NCBI RefSeq assembly: GCF_018130385.1
Contig: NZ_JAFCLU010000003.1
Location: 339,657 to 403,656 of the forward strand
Source: Bradyrhizobium sp. AUGA SZCCT0283
Lineage (GTDB): Bacteria; Pseudomonadota; Alphaproteobacteria; Rhizobiales; Xanthobacteraceae
Direction: 5' to 3'
Length of the DNA stretch: 64,000 bases
Shown here: positions 26,416-34,804 of the stretch, one piece after another
Layout of the letters: each line of letters starts with the position of its first letter
Position numbering within the stretch: the stretch's first letter is position 1
Notes under the pieces: model-generated
Told to the model about the DNA's origin: nothing
The model's database searches: none
What the model saw: the letters and a program-made list of their open reading frames with translations, nothing else
Program-made: the position numbers and the translations under genes

Positions 26416-26648
26416 GCCCATATCCTGTTGCAAATTCTGGCCATTGGACGGCTGAGCCGGCCACAAGGTTCAGCACTCGGGCCTCGGCTATCGGGCGGAA
26501 TGGACAAGGCGGGCGGGTTTCGCCATGACAGGATGGATAAAGCGCGGGACGTTGCCGCCCTATGGTGGCATCATAGAGAAAGTCGAACAATTTCAATGGT
26601 ATTTGCCGATTCCTTGAATGCCTGTTTGGGCTCTGCGGAGAGTGCGCC

Positions 26649-27725
26649 GTGGCTGGGCAAGGACCGCTGCTGATGGTCGGGGCCGACCAGCCGTCGCCAT
26701 GGTGGTCGCCCGCGCGGCACGCCGATCGAAAGCCGTTCCTGCTGGCGCGAGCTGCGATCACGAGGGCGGTGCGGGCCTGGTTCGACGAGCAGGGTTTTTC
26801 CGAGGTCGAGAGCGCCATCCTCCAGGTATCGCCGGGCAACGAGACGCATCTGCATGCCCCGCGAACCGAGCTGACCAGCGGCGACGGCACGCGCGTGACG
26901 CGCTATTTGCGGACTTCGCCGGAGTTCGCCGCGAAGAAACTGCTCGCCGCCGGTGAAGCCAAAATATTCGAGTTCGCGCGCGTGTTCCGCGATCGCGAGC
27001 GCGGCGATCTGCATTTGCCCGAATTCACGATGCTGGAATGGTACCGCGCCGAGGCAAGCTATGACGCTGTGATGGCCGACACCGTCGTCGTGATCGCGCA
27101 TGCGGCGCAGGCGACCGGAATCGGCCGGTTTTCGTTCCGGGGCAGAACGGCCGATCCCTTCGCCGAACCGGAACTGCTGACGGTGGCGGCGGCATTCGAG
27201 CGCTTTGCCGGGATCGATCTGTTGGCCACGATCGCGAATGGCGAGGGCGATCGCGTGGCGCTGGCGGCGGCGGCGAGCGCGCGGGTGCGGGTCACGGATG
27301 ACGACACCTGGTCGGACATTTTCAGCAAGGTGCTGGTCGAGCATGTCGAACCGAACCTGGGGCAGGGGCGTTTGACTGTCTTGTTCGAATATCCGGCGCC
27401 GGAGGCCGCATTGGCGCGGACGAAGGCGGCCGATCCGCGCGTCGCCGAACGGTTCGAGGTCTATGCCTGCGGCGTCGAGCTTGCCAACGGGTTCGGCGAA
27501 CTGACCGACGCGGCCGAGCAGCGCCGCCGTTTCGCCGCTGACATGGACGAGAAACAACGGCGCTACGGCGAGCGCTATCCGCTCGACGAGGATTTTCTCG
27601 CAGCGGTTGCCGCGATGCCGCCGTCAAGCGGTGTCGCGCTCGGTTTCGACCGGCTGGTGATGCTGGCCAGCGGCGCGCTGCGGGTCGATCAGGTGGTGTG
27701 GACGCCACCGGCAGGAGAGACATGA
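26649..27725 (+). CDS. epmA: EF-P lysyltransferase EpmA (GenX/PoxA)
   Basis: Paralogue of class II lysyl-tRNA synthetase that attaches (R)-beta-lysine to EF-P. 358 residues with only the catalytic core and no tRNA-binding OB domain. Class II motifs: motif 2 area FEFARVFRDRERGDLHLPEF followed by TMLEWYRAE, motif 3 GVALGFDRLVMLASG near the end, and VELANGFGELTDAAEQRRRF. RPFLLARAAITRAVRAWFDE is motif-1-like. A GTG start at 26649 carries GGAG nearby. Its stop overlaps the epmB start by 4 bp, indicating an operon. Confidence 0.93.
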   Translation: MAGQGPLLMVGADQPSPWWSPARHADRKPFLLARAAITRAVRAWFDEQGFSEVESAILQVSPGNETHLHAPRTELTSGDGTRVTRYLRTSPEFAAKKLLAAGEAKIFEFARVFRDRERGDLHLPEFTMLEWYRAEASYDAVMADTVVVIAHAAQATGIGRFSFRGRTADPFAEPELLTVAAAFERFAGIDLLATIANGEGDRVALAAAASARVRVTDDDTWSDIFSKVLVEHVEPNLGQGRLTVLFEYPAPEAALARTKAADPRVAERFEVYACGVELANGFGELTDAAEQRRRFAADMDEKQRRYGERYPLDEDFLAAVAAMPPSSGVALGFDRLVMLASGALRVDQVVWTPPAGET

Positions 27726-28813
27726 ACAGGATAGATCCGAAACTGGCGGCCACGCTGCGGCAGCCCGCCGAGCTCGTCGAGCGCGGGTTGGCGAAGGTGA
27801 CCGACCTCGCCGACCTCGAACGGGTCGCCGCGCGCTATGCGATTGCCGTGACGCCCGATATCGCCGGGCTGATCGACACGGAAAACCCTGACGATCCGAT
27901 CGCGCGGCAATTCATTCCGAGCGCGCTCGAACTGGTGAGCGTAGCAGGCGAAAACGCCGATCCGATCGGCGACGACGCGCATTCGCCCGTTCCCGGCATC
28001 GTCCACCGCTATCCCGATCGCGTGCTGTTCAAGCTGGTGCATGTCTGCGCGGTGTACTGCCGGTTCTGCTTTCGCCGCGAGATGGTCGGGCCGGGCAAGG
28101 CAACGGCGCTGTCAGAGGACGCCTATCGCGACGCGCTGGACTATATCCGCAAGCACACGGAAATCTGGGAAGTCATCCTGACCGGCGGCGATCCGCTGAT
28201 GTTGTCGCCACGGCGGCTGGCCGAGATCATGACAGACCTCGCAAGTCTCGATCACGTCAGGATCGTCCGCATCCACACCCGCGTGCCCGTGGCGGCGCCG
28301 GCGCGCATCGATGGCGACATGATCGAAGCGTTGCGCGTTGACGGCGCGACGACCTGGATCGCCGTTCATGCCAATCATCCGCGCGAATTGTCGGGCGAGG
28401 CGCGGGCCGCCTGCGCGCGGCTGGCAGATGCCGGCATTCCGCTGGTCAGCCAGACGGTGCTGCTCCGCGGCGTCAATGACGATGCGGCTGTCCTGGAAGC
28501 GCTGATGCGGGCCTTCGTCGAAAACCGGATCAAGCCCTATTACCTGCATCATGGCGATCTGGCGCCGGGGACGTCGCATCTGCGCACCACGATCGCGGAG
28601 GGCCAGGAACTGATGCGCCGTTTGCGGGGCCGCGTCTCGGGCCTGTGCCAGCCGGATTATGTGCTCGATATTCCCGGCGGCCACGGAAAGGCGCCGATTG
28701 GCCCGAATTATTTGTCGCATGCAGGTTCCAGGGAATATGATCTATCCTTGGAAACGCGGTATCGTATCGTCGACTATTGCGGCGACGTTCACCTCTACCC
28801 GCCAGAGCCGTGA
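27722..28813 (+). CDS. epmB: EF-P (R)-beta-lysine synthase EpmB, radical SAM lysine 2,3-aminomutase family
   Basis: Converts (S)-alpha-lysine to (R)-beta-lysine for EF-P modification. 363 residues. The [4Fe-4S] radical-SAM cluster motif CxxxCxxC is CAVYCRFC, preceded by LFKLVHV; then VILTGGDPLMLSPRRL, VRIVRIHTRVPVAAPARI, HANHPREL, the Cys/His-containing end LCQPDYVLDIPGGHGKAP and the PLP lysine in GGHGK. The family's C-terminal domain of stand-alone lysine 2,3-aminomutases is shortened, as expected for EpmB. Start 27722 overlaps epmA by ATGA; GGAGAG precedes it. Confidence 0.94.
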   Translation: MNRIDPKLAATLRQPAELVERGLAKVTDLADLERVAARYAIAVTPDIAGLIDTENPDDPIARQFIPSALELVSVAGENADPIGDDAHSPVPGIVHRYPDRVLFKLVHVCAVYCRFCFRREMVGPGKATALSEDAYRDALDYIRKHTEIWEVILTGGDPLMLSPRRLAEIMTDLASLDHVRIVRIHTRVPVAAPARIDGDMIEALRVDGATTWIAVHANHPRELSGEARAACARLADAGIPLVSQTVLLRGVNDDAAVLEALMRAFVENRIKPYYLHHGDLAPGTSHLRTTIAEGQELMRRLRGRVSGLCQPDYVLDIPGGHGKAPIGPNYLSHAGSREYDLSLETRYRIVDYCGDVHLYPPEP

Positions 28814-28819
28814 CCTGCG

Positions 28820-29026
28820 ATGACGGAGGACGGCGAGGGGAAACGGGAGCCGCCGGAAGATGAGGGCAATCGCGGCATCGAAAACGCCGTGATGCTCGGC
28901 TTCTTCGTGGTGCTGGTGGCCGCCGGAATCTGGTTGCTCAGCACCATGGCCGATGTACGAAAGGCGCAGGACTGCGCTGCCCAGGGACGCCGCAATTGCG
29001 CAACGATCGACGCGCCGGTGCGGTAG
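28820..29026 (+). CDS. Small single-pass membrane protein of unknown function
   Basis: 68 residues: an acidic N-terminus (MTEDGEGKREPPEDEGNRG), one hydrophobic helix (AVMLGFFVVLVAAGIWLLST) and a short C-terminal tail with two Cys (QDCAAQGRRNCATI) that would form a disulphide if periplasmic. It begins six bases after epmB, so it is probably in the same transcript. No family was recognised. Confidence 0.72.
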   Translation: MTEDGEGKREPPEDEGNRGIENAVMLGFFVVLVAAGIWLLSTMADVRKAQDCAAQGRRNCATIDAPVR

Positions 29027-29054
29027 GAATAAACAGAAGGACGGGAGAACCAGC

Positions 29055-29300
29055 ATGCGAAAAATAATCCTCTCGATGGCGCTGATGGTTCTAATCGGCG
29101 GCCCGGACGCGTTCGCACAGGGCTCGTCGTCCGTTTCGAAGAATTCGGACAAGCCGCTGCCTCAGGCGCCGGTCGGTCATCGGCAGCCGCGCGCCAGCGA
29201 TGTGCCCAGCGAGAAGAACCTGAGCGACCCGAACGATCCGCTGAGCAAGGAAAACGCCGCGCTCGACCGCAAGATCAAGAGCATCTGCCGCGGCTGCTAG
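29055..29300 (+). CDS. Small exported protein of unknown function
   Basis: 81 residues. Signal peptide MRKIILSMALMVLIGGPDA with cleavage after FAQG; mature part rich in Ser, Pro and charged residues (SKNSDKPLPQAPVGHRQP, LSDPNDPLSKENAALDRKIK) and ending KSICRGC with two Cys. GGGAG precedes the ATG at 29055. It continues the row of small genes after epmB. No domain was recognised. Confidence 0.7.
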   Translation: MRKIILSMALMVLIGGPDAFAQGSSSVSKNSDKPLPQAPVGHRQPRASDVPSEKNLSDPNDPLSKENAALDRKIKSICRGC

Positions 29301-29346
29301 GGCACTACTCATCACTGACACGGGAGGTCGCCTGCCCGCTGCAACG

Positions 29347-29715
29347 TTGCGAATGATCGCGGTCGCTGCCGTCTGCTTGTGTGACGGCGCATTCGCCGCC
29401 GCGGCCGGACGGCCGCGCCATGCGCTGGCGTCCGTTCAGGGATGGGCCAGCGCTTCTCAGTCCATGGATGCGCTCAAGGCAACCCGGCCTGCGAAACAAA
29501 ATGCCGTTCGGACGCCGGCAGCCGACCGCGATCCCTATGTCGACCCAGGGGCACCTTACAAGGCCAATCGCCTTTCGTCGCCGCGTGCGACCGAACCGAT
29601 CCTCAACATTCCCGGGCAAACCACCGTCCTGACGCGGGACGTGCTCGACGACATGAAGGCCACCAGCGTCAGGGACGCCTTGCGTTCAACCGCGGGTGTG
29701 ACGGTTGGAAGATAA
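29347..29715 (+). pseudogene. N-terminal remnant of a TonB-dependent siderophore receptor
   Basis: The last 60 residues read as the start of a TonB receptor plug: DPYVDPGAPYKANRLSSPRA, TEPILNIPGQTTVLTRDVLD, then DMKATSVRDALRSTAGVTVGR and a stop where an intact receptor continues with GxGEGG and some 600 more residues. The N-terminus carries a signal-like hydrophobic segment (MIAVAAVCLCDGAFAAAAG). Nothing of the barrel follows before the next gene on the other strand. This looks like a receptor truncated by deletion. A short functional peptide is possible but unsupported. Confidence 0.65.
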
Positions 29716-29759
29716 GAGAAGCGGCCTTGCTCCGGTCGCTTTCGATCTCGTCACCGCAG

Positions 29760-30110
29760 CTAGTAATCAAGATCCGACAGGAATGTGGTGTTTACGATTT
29801 CGAACTCGGACTCTCGCCAATTCTTGAATAGCGCTGCGCGCGCCAAACGATGCATTGCTAAATCCGAGGTGCTGCATTTCACCGCGTGGTGATCTATGCC
29901 TGAAATCTCGAGCAGCGCATCGAAGCTTGCCTGACGATCCTCGCGATTCTCGATTTCTGCGAAGTAGATCGTGTGGTCGTGCTTTCCCATAGCCCAGCAA
30001 AATTGAACGCGATCCCGGTCAGCGGCATATGCCAAATTTGGGACAAGCAGAGCTGCGGTTAACAGCAATCGAATGACCGGGGCAAAGCTGTTCACAATCC
30101 TTGGCGTCAT
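29760..30110 (-). CDS. Exported protein of unknown function, low GC
   Basis: 116 residues with a signal peptide (SFAPVIRLLLTAALLVPNLAYA). The mature part has no recognised motif; it starts ADRDRVQFCWAMGKHDHTIY and includes ISGIDHHAVKCSTSDLAMHR, with two Cys. Base composition is clearly less GC-rich than the flanking chromosome, suggesting transfer. It is alone between the receptor remnant and the 300-bp gap before aroG. Confidence 0.6.
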   Translation of the reverse strand: MTPRIVNSFAPVIRLLLTAALLVPNLAYAADRDRVQFCWAMGKHDHTIYFAEIENREDRQASFDALLEISGIDHHAVKCSTSDLAMHRLARAALFKNWRESEFEIVNTTFLSDLDY

Positions 30111-30351
30111 TGCGCGATTCCAAAATAGCGTTGTTTGAGTTGCCCGGCCCCGCGGCCGCTACGGCTTGGTGACGGGCCTGACCTTGGCAGCAACGTATAT
30201 TTCGGCGCACGATTTCTTCATGTGAGGTACACCACAGGCTGGTCGATTCTTGCCAAGCGTACGACGGTGCTTGTTACGGGTAATCATCCATTTGCATGAG
30301 AAGTAATCCGGATTTATGCGTCCGCGCACCGGATCGAGGGCGCAGCTTCAT

Positions 30352-30389
30352 TGAAACGGAAGCAGGGCGCGCCGATGGCGTGCCCTGCT
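30352..30389 (-). terminator. Terminator of aroG
   Basis: A 13-bp stem (AGCAGGGC... at 30361-30373 with ...GCCCTGCT at 30377-30389, one G-T pair) closed by a 3-nt loop lies 22 bp beyond the aroG stop. On the aroG strand it is followed by TTCCGTTTC. The rest of the 30111-30410 gap shows no gene. Confidence 0.65.
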
Positions 30390-30410
30390 TCACCATCATT
30401 CGACTGGCGG

Positions 30411-31499
<1,089 letters not shown>

Positions 31500-31535
31500 G
31501 GCAGTGGCTCCTGTTCGTTGGGAACCTGCCGGCCA

Positions 31536-31562
31536 ATAAAAAAGCCGCCAGGTTTGGCGGCT
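31536..31562 (-). terminator. Terminator hairpin of the aroG attenuator
   Basis: AGCCGCCA pairs over eight bases with TGGCGGCT across a 4-nt loop, followed by TTTTTTATT on the aroG strand. It lies between the leader peptide and aroG, so aroG is only transcribed when it fails to form. Its 5' arm can instead pair with TGGCGG at 31611-31616. Confidence 0.85.
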
Positions 31563-31587
31563 GTTCGGACTTCTTGGCTTCAATTCG

Positions 31588-31668
31588 TCAGATTGAGCGC
31601 GATCCTCCCACCGCCAGCGAGCTGTCGTAGCTAAAATACCAAAAGCTGTTGGCGGCGATCATGATCAT
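31588..31668 (-). CDS. Aromatic leader peptide of aroG (26 aa), probably leaderless
   Basis: Starts MIMIAANS, then the sensing run FWYFSY (Phe-Trp-Tyr-Phe-Ser-Tyr), then DSSLAVGGSRSI and a stop at 31588. All three aromatic amino acids made by the pathway are tested within six codons. The start codon is 7 nt after the -10 box, so the mRNA should begin at the ATG. GCCGCCA (31650-31656) just before the aromatic codons is identical to part of the terminator's 5' arm. It fits ribosome-stalling control of DAHP synthase by Phe, Trp and Tyr supply. Confidence 0.8.
   Translation of the reverse strand: MIMIAANSFWYFSYDSSLAVGGSRSI
31611..31656 (-). promoter_or_regulatory. Attenuator segments 1 and 2 of aroG
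   Basis: Segment 1 is GCCGCCA (31650-31656) and segment 2 is TGGCGG (31611-31616). They pair when translation of the leader is not delayed. When a ribosome stalls on the aromatic codons it covers segment 1, and segment 2 can pair with the identical CCGCCA in the terminator arm (segment 3, 31543-31550), giving antitermination. Confidence 0.75.
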
Positions 31669-31675
31669 GGCGGGC

Positions 31676-31704
31676 TCTATAGCGCACCCGTCCGGGCTTG
31701 TCAT
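31676..31704 (-). promoter_or_regulatory. Promoter of the aroG leader
   Basis: On the minus strand, ATGACA (31704-31699) and TATAGA (31681-31676) have a 17-bp spacer. The -10 box ends 7 nt before the leader ATG at 31668, the same geometry as the arginine leader promoter at 3812-3840. Confidence 0.7.
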
Positions 31705-31717
31705 CCCATAATCGGCG

Positions 31718-32302
31718 TCAGGATTTGCGCGCGGCGAGCGCCATGCCGACCAGCGACGCGCCGCCGAGCACGAGATTGATCCCGACCAGGAGGCCGATTG
31801 CCCATTCCGCCGAACCCGGCAGCCCGGTTACGATGATGAATGCGATCACGAGATCCATCACGCCCGAGATCAGCAGCCAGGACCAGCGTTCCGACAATTC
31901 GCGGCGGTGCTCCAGCGCGTACATGATGGTAACGACGCCTTCGGCCAGAAAATAGGCGCCGACCACGATCGTGAGCGTGAGGACGCCCTCCACGGGCTTT
32001 GCCAGCAGGATACCGCCGGCCAGAACGGCCAGCGCCGCCGAAAACAGCGACCACCAGAAGCCCGGCATCTGCCGCGCCCAGTAGGTGGCGAACAGCCCGG
32101 CAACGCCGCTGATCAGGAACATCCAGCCGAGGAAGATGGCGACGGCGAGGCTTGCCAGCGGCGGCACGATCATCGCAGCCAGGCCGAGCAGGGCGAGCAC
32201 GATGCCTTCGAACAGGAAGGCTTTCCAATGCGCCTTCACCACAGCGTTCATTTCGGACTGCAGTTTGCCGATGTCCGGGGGGATATCCTGGGGAAGGGTC
32301 AT
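31718..32302 (-). CDS. HdeD family acid-resistance membrane protein
   Basis: HdeD/DUF308 membrane protein, 194 residues, six predicted helices in pairs (FEGIVLALLGLAAMIVPPLA, SLAVAIFLGWMFLISGVAGL, FSAALAVLAGGILLAKP, LTLTIVVGAYFLAEGVVTIM, LLISGVMDLVIAFIIVTGLP, WAIGLLVGINLVLGGASLVG). The conserved YALEHRRELSERW-type region precedes the last hairpin. The E. coli member supports acid resistance at high cell density; the mechanism is unknown. Its 3' end abuts the -35 region of the aroG leader promoter. It is the last gene before that promoter. Confidence 0.88.
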   Translation of the reverse strand: MTLPQDIPPDIGKLQSEMNAVVKAHWKAFLFEGIVLALLGLAAMIVPPLASLAVAIFLGWMFLISGVAGLFATYWARQMPGFWWSLFSAALAVLAGGILLAKPVEGVLTLTIVVGAYFLAEGVVTIMYALEHRRELSERWSWLLISGVMDLVIAFIIVTGLPGSAEWAIGLLVGINLVLGGASLVGMALAARKS

Positions 32303-32419
32303 TGGAAACTCCCGATGCCTGCCGCGCCGATGGCGTGCCCAATATAGCTGGTGCGCCGTCTGCGGGTAAAATTTGTTCGCGGACCTTTTTGAGCGAGATC
32401 AACGACGGAAGGATGACAT

Positions 32420-33457
32420 TCAGCCCGGCTCGGGCGCGGACGAAAATCCTTCCGAGGACGTCCTGATGCGGTTGCGGCCAAATACATAAACCGCCGCCGT
32501 CGCCAGCAACAACCCCAAGCCTATCAGAATGGAGGTCAGGCCGAGCGGAATCAGAAGCAGCGACGCGTTGCGCTCGGGATTGACGAACCAGTGATGGAGC
32601 GAGGTCAGCACGAAAGCAGCCCCGGCGAAGCCGGCGCCGCTGCCCACCAGCAGCAGGGCCCACATCCGCCGCAACTGGCTCAGCCGCTCACGCGCGATCT
32701 CGGTGCGCGGCGCATGGTGGCGGCCGACGCGCCGCACCAGCCGTATGGCAAATCCAATCGAGCTGAAGCCGATCAGCAGGCTTGCCGCCCCGAGCAGCAT
32801 TCGCGTGGTGGGGCCGAGATCGGCATGTTTCTGCAATGTCAGCAGCGGAAAATCGAATGCGGCATGCAGCGCGACCGGCGCGAACAGCGCCAGGCACCAA
32901 CTTGAAATCCGGGCCCAGTCGCGATGATGCCGATGCGCGCCCAGCGCCGTTCCCGCGCGCGCGATCGCGATATAGGCGCCTGCGATAATGCCGAGCGCGC
33001 CGTGAAACGGCACCGTCAGCACGCTGCGCAACGCGGCCAGCGAACGCCACATGTCGGCGTGCTGCACGAGATAAGCGAGGTTTTCGTAAGCCGCGAAGCC
33101 GAGGCCCGCCGCCGCGCCGTAGACCACGGTATCCATCGGGTCGGCAAACGCACGCCGCCGCACCGATACCGCAATGATCACGAGGACCTTCACGATCTCT
33201 TCGGGGGCGGCGACGCCGAAGACCGAGCGCAGGCCCTGCGTCATCCAGGGGTTTCCCGGCACCGCGAGGATCGCGGCAAACGGGGCCCGCGCAATTCCCA
33301 GGAGAGAAATGCTGGCAGCCCCGAGCAGGAAAGCGAGCCATACCCGCGTGGGCGGGCCCGGGCGCTCGTCGGCGGCAATGACGAGCCAGAGCACCAGCAA
33401 CGCCGGCGCAATGGCGGCAACGCCGATCGATGTGGGGAGGGCCTGCAGCAACAACAT
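32420..33457 (-). CDS. PrsW-family intramembrane metalloprotease
   Basis: Membrane protease family; Bacillus PrsW cuts the anti-sigma factor RsiW. 345 residues with about nine hydrophobic helices. Family motifs are present: EExxK in FGVAAPEEIVKVLVII, the FxxxEN-type GFAAYENLAYL, the helix with His in TVPFHGALGIIAGAYIA and HAAFDFPLL. These supply the Glu and His residues thought to bind zinc. A C-terminal four-helix extension (LRRMWALLLVGSGAGFAGAA to FGRNRIRT) goes beyond the core. No anti-sigma gene is adjacent, so the substrate is unknown. Confidence 0.82.
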   Translation of the reverse strand: MLLLQALPTSIGVAAIAPALLVLWLVIAADERPGPPTRVWLAFLLGAASISLLGIARAPFAAILAVPGNPWMTQGLRSVFGVAAPEEIVKVLVIIAVSVRRRAFADPMDTVVYGAAAGLGFAAYENLAYLVQHADMWRSLAALRSVLTVPFHGALGIIAGAYIAIARAGTALGAHRHHRDWARISSWCLALFAPVALHAAFDFPLLTLQKHADLGPTTRMLLGAASLLIGFSSIGFAIRLVRRVGRHHAPRTEIARERLSQLRRMWALLLVGSGAGFAGAAFVLTSLHHWFVNPERNASLLLIPLGLTSILIGLGLLLATAAVYVFGRNRIRTSSEGFSSAPEPG

Positions 33458-33571
33458 GTCGGGAACTTTACCTCGTCAGGTGCCCAAATGGCCGCAAATT
33501 CAGTTGTTTGCAAGAAACCAGAACGCGACTCGTTGTCGCCAAGAACAATTTGAAATCCGGGCCTCCTGGGG

Positions 33572-34786
33572 CTACGCGGCGGCCTTGCCGCCGATCTTGC
33601 CATGGACCATCAGCAATCCCGCCAGCGCGACCAGCGCGAAGCCGGCGCCGGCCAGGAACGTGCCCTGCGGCCCGGTGACATCCCAGAGCGCGCCGGCAAT
33701 GACGCTGGCTGCGAGCATAGCCAGGCCGCCGAGCAGGTTGAAGAATCCATAGGCCGTGCCGCGCAACTCGGCCGGCGCGGTATCCGCCACGAGCGCGGCC
33801 AGTAACCCTTGCGTCAGCCCCATATGCAGGCCCCACAGAACGACGCCCAGCGCAACGCCGCCGACCGACGGCAGCAGGGCCAACGCGATGTCAGCGGCAA
33901 CCAGCAACAGAATGCCGACCGCCAGCACGGCCGTGCGGCTGATGCGATCCGAGATGACGCCGGCGGGATAGGCCGCGACGGCATAGACGACATTCATCGC
34001 CACCAGCACGGCGGGCGCGAGCATGATCGGCAACCCTACATTCGTGGCGCGCAGAACCAGGAATGCCTCGCTGAAGCGCGCCAGCGTGAAGACGCTCGCC
34101 ACCGCCACCACCCACCAATAGGCGGCCCCCAGGTTTTTGATCTCGGCCAGGCTGATCGGATTACGCACGGCGCGCAGCTCTCTCGGCCGCTCCGGTTCAC
34201 GCACGGCGAAGACGATCAGGGCCAGCGCCAGGAAGGCGGGAAGCACGGCAAACCAGAACACGGCCTTGAAGTTGTCTGATGTCCACCACATCAGGGCGAT
34301 GGCGAGCAAGGGGCCTGTGAAGGCGCCGACCGTGTCGAGCGATTGGCGCAGCCCGAAGCTCGCGCCGCGCAGATCGGCCGGCGAGAGGTCTGCCACCAGT
34401 GCGTCACGGGGGGCGCCACGGATGCCCTTGCCGATCCGGTCGACGAAACGCGCCGCCACCAGCCAGGCAACCGTTGGCGCCAGCGGAAAGACCGGCTTGG
34501 TGAAAGCCGCCAGACCGTAGCCGAAGGCTGCGAGCCATTTGCGCTCGCCGAGCCGGTCTGAAAGCGCGCCGGAGAATATTTTCGTAATGGAGGCGGTCGC
34601 CTCGGCGATGCCTTCGATGATTCCGACCGTCACCATCGATGCGCCAAGCACCGACACCAGGTAGATCGGCAGCAGGGCGTGGATCATCTCCGACGAGACA
34701 TCCATCAGCATCGAGACGAAGCCGAGGACCCATACGCTCGGTGGAATATCCCTGATCGAATAGGTCGGCCTTGCTTCAGCAGCCAT
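33572..34786 (-). CDS. Major facilitator superfamily transporter
   Basis: MFS permease, 404 residues, twelve hydrophobic segments. Signature regions: the loop 2-3 motif GALSDRLGERKWLAAFGYGL (motif A), VDRIGKGIRGAPRDALVADL, FGLRQSLDTVGAFTGPLLAI, a charged central loop REPERPRELRAVRN and YPAGVISDRISRTAVL in the second half. The IGKGIRGAPRDAL element is found in a group of uncharacterised bacterial MFS proteins. The substrate cannot be assigned. Its start lies 18 bp from the M20 hydrolase stop, so export or uptake of that enzyme's substrate is possible but not shown. Confidence 0.85.
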   Translation of the reverse strand: MAAEARPTYSIRDIPPSVWVLGFVSMLMDVSSEMIHALLPIYLVSVLGASMVTVGIIEGIAEATASITKIFSGALSDRLGERKWLAAFGYGLAAFTKPVFPLAPTVAWLVAARFVDRIGKGIRGAPRDALVADLSPADLRGASFGLRQSLDTVGAFTGPLLAIALMWWTSDNFKAVFWFAVLPAFLALALIVFAVREPERPRELRAVRNPISLAEIKNLGAAYWWVVAVASVFTLARFSEAFLVLRATNVGLPIMLAPAVLVAMNVVYAVAAYPAGVISDRISRTAVLAVGILLLVAADIALALLPSVGGVALGVVLWGLHMGLTQGLLAALVADTAPAELRGTAYGFFNLLGGLAMLAASVIAGALWDVTGPQGTFLAGAGFALVALAGLLMVHGKIGGKAAA

Positions 34787-34804
34787 GTCGCCCTGCGCGC
34801 CGTC

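Noticed and set aside
31500..31583. N-terminal extension of aroG
   Set aside because: It would translate the terminator hairpin and lacks homology; the GTG at 31499 has a ribosome site and matches AroG length.
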